In this document: piece after piece, positions 4,537 through 6,780 of the stretch
How positions within the stretch are numbered: position 1 is the first letter of the stretch
Layout: the number at the start of each line of letters is the position of its first letter
DNA from: Paracoccaceae bacterium
Lineage (GTDB): Bacteria > Pseudomonadota > Alphaproteobacteria > Rhodobacterales > Rhodobacteraceae
DNA length: 6,780 nucleotides
NCBI GenBank assembly: GCA_026997055.1
Contig: JALWJU010000163.1
Coordinates: forward strand, 1 to 6,780
Direction: 5' to 3'
Position numbers and translations under genes: made by a program
Notes under the pieces: model-generated
What the model was told of the DNA's origin: nothing
Database searches by the model: none
Seen by the model: only the letters and a program-made list of their open reading frames with translations

Positions 4537-6780
4537 TCAGCCGTACTCGGCGACCGGGGTGCCGGCGATGGCCGACATGTTCAGCAGGCCGCGGGCGGTG
4601 ATCGAAGGCGTCACCACATGGGCGCGGTTGCCCATGCCCATCAGGATCGGCCCCACCTCGAGCCCGCCGGCGCGCGCCTTGAGGATGTTGCGCACCCCGC
4701 TCGCGGCATCCGCATTGGCGAAGATCAGCACATTGGCCGCGCCTTCCAGGCGGCCCTCGGGCAGCAGGCGGGCGCGCACCTGCGGGTCCAGCGCCGCATC
4801 CACATGCATCTCGCCCTCATAGGCGAAATCGCGCGGGGCGCTGTCGAGGATCTCCAGCGCCGCGCGCATCCGCTCGCCGGTATTGCAGGCGAGATTGCCG
4901 AACTGCGAATAGGCGCAGAGCGCGACCTTGGGGACGATCCCGAAGCGGCGCACATGGCGCGCGGCGGCGATGGCGGTCTCGGCGATCTCTTCCGGCGTGG
5001 GCTCGGGGTGGACATGGGTATCGGCGATAAAGAGCGGGCCGTCGGCGAGCAGCATCAGGCTCAGCGCCGCGACCGGGTGCAGCCCGTCGCGCCCCAGCAC
5101 CTGGGTGATGTAATTGAGGTGCCACAGATACTGGCCGAATGTGCCGCAGATCAGACTGTCGGCCTCGCCCAGATGCACCATCACGGCAGCGATGGCGGTG
5201 GTATTGGTGCGCAGGATGGCACGGGCGATGTCGGGAGTCACCCCGCGCCGGGCCATGAGCTTGTGATAGGCCTGCCAGTAGTCGCGATAGCGCCGGTCGC
5301 GCTCCGGGTTGACCAGCTCGAAATCACGCCCCGGGACGAGCGGCAGGCCGGAGCGTTCGAGGCGCTGGGCGACCACGTCCGGCCGGCCGATCAGGATCGG
5401 CTTGTCGGTGGTCTCCTCAAGCATGGCATTGGCCGCGCGCAGCACCCGCTCGTCCTCGCCCTCGGCAAAGACGATGCGCCGGCTCGCCTTGGCCGCGGCC
5501 TCGAAGACCGGGCGCATGATCAGCGCCGAGCGGAATACCGAGCCGTCCAGCGCCGCCTTGTAGGCCTCGAGGTCGGCGACCGGGCGGCGCGCCACGCCGC
5601 TTTCCATCGCTGCGCGCGCGACGGCGCTCGCGACCACGCCCATCAGGCGCGGGTCGAACGGCTTGGGGATCAGGTAATCGGGTCCGAAGGCGAGGCTCTC
5701 GCCCTTGTAGGCGGCGGCGGCCTCGGCGCTGGTGGTGGCGCGCGCAAGCCTGGCGATGGCCTCGACGCAGGCGAGCTGCATGGCGTCGTTGATCTCGGTC
5801 GCGCCCACATCGAGGGCGCCGCGAAAGATGAAGGGAAAGCACAGCACGTTATTGACCTGATTGGGAAAATCCGATCTCCCGGTGGCGATGATCGCCTCGC
5901 TTTGCCCCTTGCGCGCCTCCTCGGGCAGGATCTCGGGGGTGGGATTGGCGAGCGCGAAGACGATCGGGCGCGGGGCCATCCTTGCCACCATTTCGGCGCT
6001 CAGCACCCCGGGACCGGACAGGCCGAGAAACAGGTCCGCGCCCTCGATCACCTCGTCGAGGCTCTTTGGTTCGCTCCCCTGGGCAAAGGCCGCCTTCTGC
6101 GGCGTCATCCCCGCTTGGCGGCCCTCGTAAACCAGCCCGTCAAGGTCGAGGAGCCAGACATTTTCGCGCCGGACGCCGAGCTTCAGCAGCATGTTGAGGC
6201 AGGCGATCCCCGCAGCGCCGCCGCCGGTGGAGACGACCTTGATATCGGCGAAATCGCGCCCGGTGATCGCCAGCGCATTGGTCGCCGCGGCGCCCACCAC
6301 GATGGCGGTGCCGTGCTGGTCGTCGTGAAAAACCGGGATGTTCATGCGCTCGCGGCAGATTTGTTCAACGATGAAACAATCCGGCGCCCTGATGTCCTCG
6401 AGATTGATCGCGCCAAAGCCCGGCTCCAGCGCGCAGATGATCTCGGCCAGCTTTTCCGGGTCGCTTTCGTCGATTTCGAGGTCGAAACAGTCGATATTGG
6501 CGAATTTCTTGAACAGGACCGCCTTGCCCTCCATCACCGGCTTGGAGGCCAGCGCGCCGATATTGCCCAGCCCCAGCACCGCGCTGCCATTGGTGACCAC
6601 GCCGACCAGGTTCGCGCGCACCGTGTAGCGGCTGGCGGCGTCGGGATCGGCCTTTATTTCAAGGCTTGCCTCAGCGACGCCGGGCGAATAGGCGAGCGCC
6701 AGGTCGCGGCCATTGGCCATCGGCTTGGTGGGGTTGACCTCGAGCTTTCCCGGGCGGGGCCTGGCGTGGTAGTCGAGGGC
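4537..6780 (-). CDS. maeB: Malic enzyme MaeB with C-terminal PTA-like domain (5' end cut)
   Basis: Oxidatively decarboxylates malate to pyruvate and CO2, most likely with NADP. The frame runs open through 6780 (ALDYHARPRPGKLEVNPTKP precedes the Met at 6720), so that Met is internal; the 747 visible residues compare with about 760 in the family, leaving roughly ten missing. In visible numbering, the malic-enzyme domain occupies about 1-430: Tyr31 in AYSPGVA, Lys86 in EGKAVLFKK, metal ligands in NLEDI (126-130) and HDDQHGTA (152-159), Rossmann loop GGGAAG (186-191), and FPNQVNNVLCFPFIFRGALD (305-324). About 434-745 is a phosphotransacetylase-like domain. The NDLSRG motif of active Pta is replaced (HVVTPSITARG), as in other MaeB proteins, where the domain is regulatory (acetyl-CoA sensing) rather than catalytic. 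No clear terminator separates it from prpE, so read-through is possible. NAD versus NADP preference cannot be read safely. Confidence 0.93.
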   Translation of the reverse strand, partial: ALDYHARPRPGKLEVNPTKPMANGRDLALAYSPGVAEASLEIKADPDAASRYTVRANLVGVVTNGSAVLGLGNIGALASKPVMEGKAVLFKKFANIDCFDLEIDESDPEKLAEIICALEPGFGAINLEDIRAPDCFIVEQICRERMNIPVFHDDQHGTAIVVGAAATNALAITGRDFADIKVVSTGGGAAGIACLNMLLKLGVRRENVWLLDLDGLVYEGRQAGMTPQKAAFAQGSEPKSLDEVIEGADLFLGLSGPGVLSAEMVARMAPRPIVFALANPTPEILPEEARKGQSEAIIATGRSDFPNQVNNVLCFPFIFRGALDVGATEINDAMQLACVEAIARLARATTSAEAAAAYKGESLAFGPDYLIPKPFDPRLMGVVASAVARAAMESGVARRPVADLEAYKAALDGSVFRSALIMRPVFEAAAKASRRIVFAEGEDERVLRAANAMLEETTDKPILIGRPDVVAQRLERSGLPLVPGRDFELVNPERDRRYRDYWQAYHKLMARRGVTPDIARAILRTNTTAIAAVMVHLGEADSLICGTFGQYLWHLNYITQVLGRDGLHPVAALSLMLLADGPLFIADTHVHPEPTPEEIAETAIAAARHVRRFGIVPKVALCAYSQFGNLACNTGERMRAALEILDSAPRDFAYEGEMHVDAALDPQVRARLLPEGRLEGAANVLIFANADAASGVRNILKARAGGLEVGPILMGMGNRAHVVTPSITARGLLNMSAIAGTPVAEYG

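Overview
The window is high-GC chromosomal DNA carrying four genes, all on the minus strand. Read in the direction of transcription (right to left) they are: a malic enzyme of the MaeB type whose first few residues lie beyond the right edge; a propionate/short-chain acyl-CoA synthetase (PrpE type); an NtrC-family DNA-binding regulator with a degenerate receiver domain and no GAFTGA loop; and a small secreted curlin-like amyloid subunit that ends 3 bases from the left edge. Codon usage, the MaeB and PrpE sequence types, and curlin next to an NtrC-like regulator suggest a free-living alphaproteobacterium. That assignment is inference; genus cannot be told from this window.

Right half (2518-6780): central carbon metabolism. 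MaeB converts malate to pyruvate, and PrpE activates propionate (possibly acetate) to its CoA ester. The 126-base gap between them holds TTTGCAAA-like motifs resembling the operators of short-chain acyl-CoA regulators (PccR/RamB type), a perfect 8-bp GC hairpin, and a strong Shine-Dalgarno sequence for prpE. PrpE is therefore probably controlled separately from maeB.

Left half (1-2517): a probable matrix/biofilm locus. The regulator keeps the Walker A, Walker B, arginine-finger and Fis-type helix-turn-helix elements of sigma-54 activators. It has lost the sigma-54-contacting loop and every phosphorylation residue of its receiver. The 481-base gap between it and the curlin gene contains no credible gene but is dense in signals. 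These include a perfect 15-bp palindrome (TGTTATCCGATAACA) with a second near-copy 153 bp away, two alternative promoter placements, an 8-bp C tract, and a 15-bp tandem repeat that helps pack six GANTC (CcrM-type) sites into 94 bp.

The most interesting reading is a small dedicated curlin control module: a sigma-54-independent, phosphorylation-independent NtrC-like protein acting on the palindromes, possibly overlaid with GANTC methylation. The parts are seen directly; their connection is a hypothesis.
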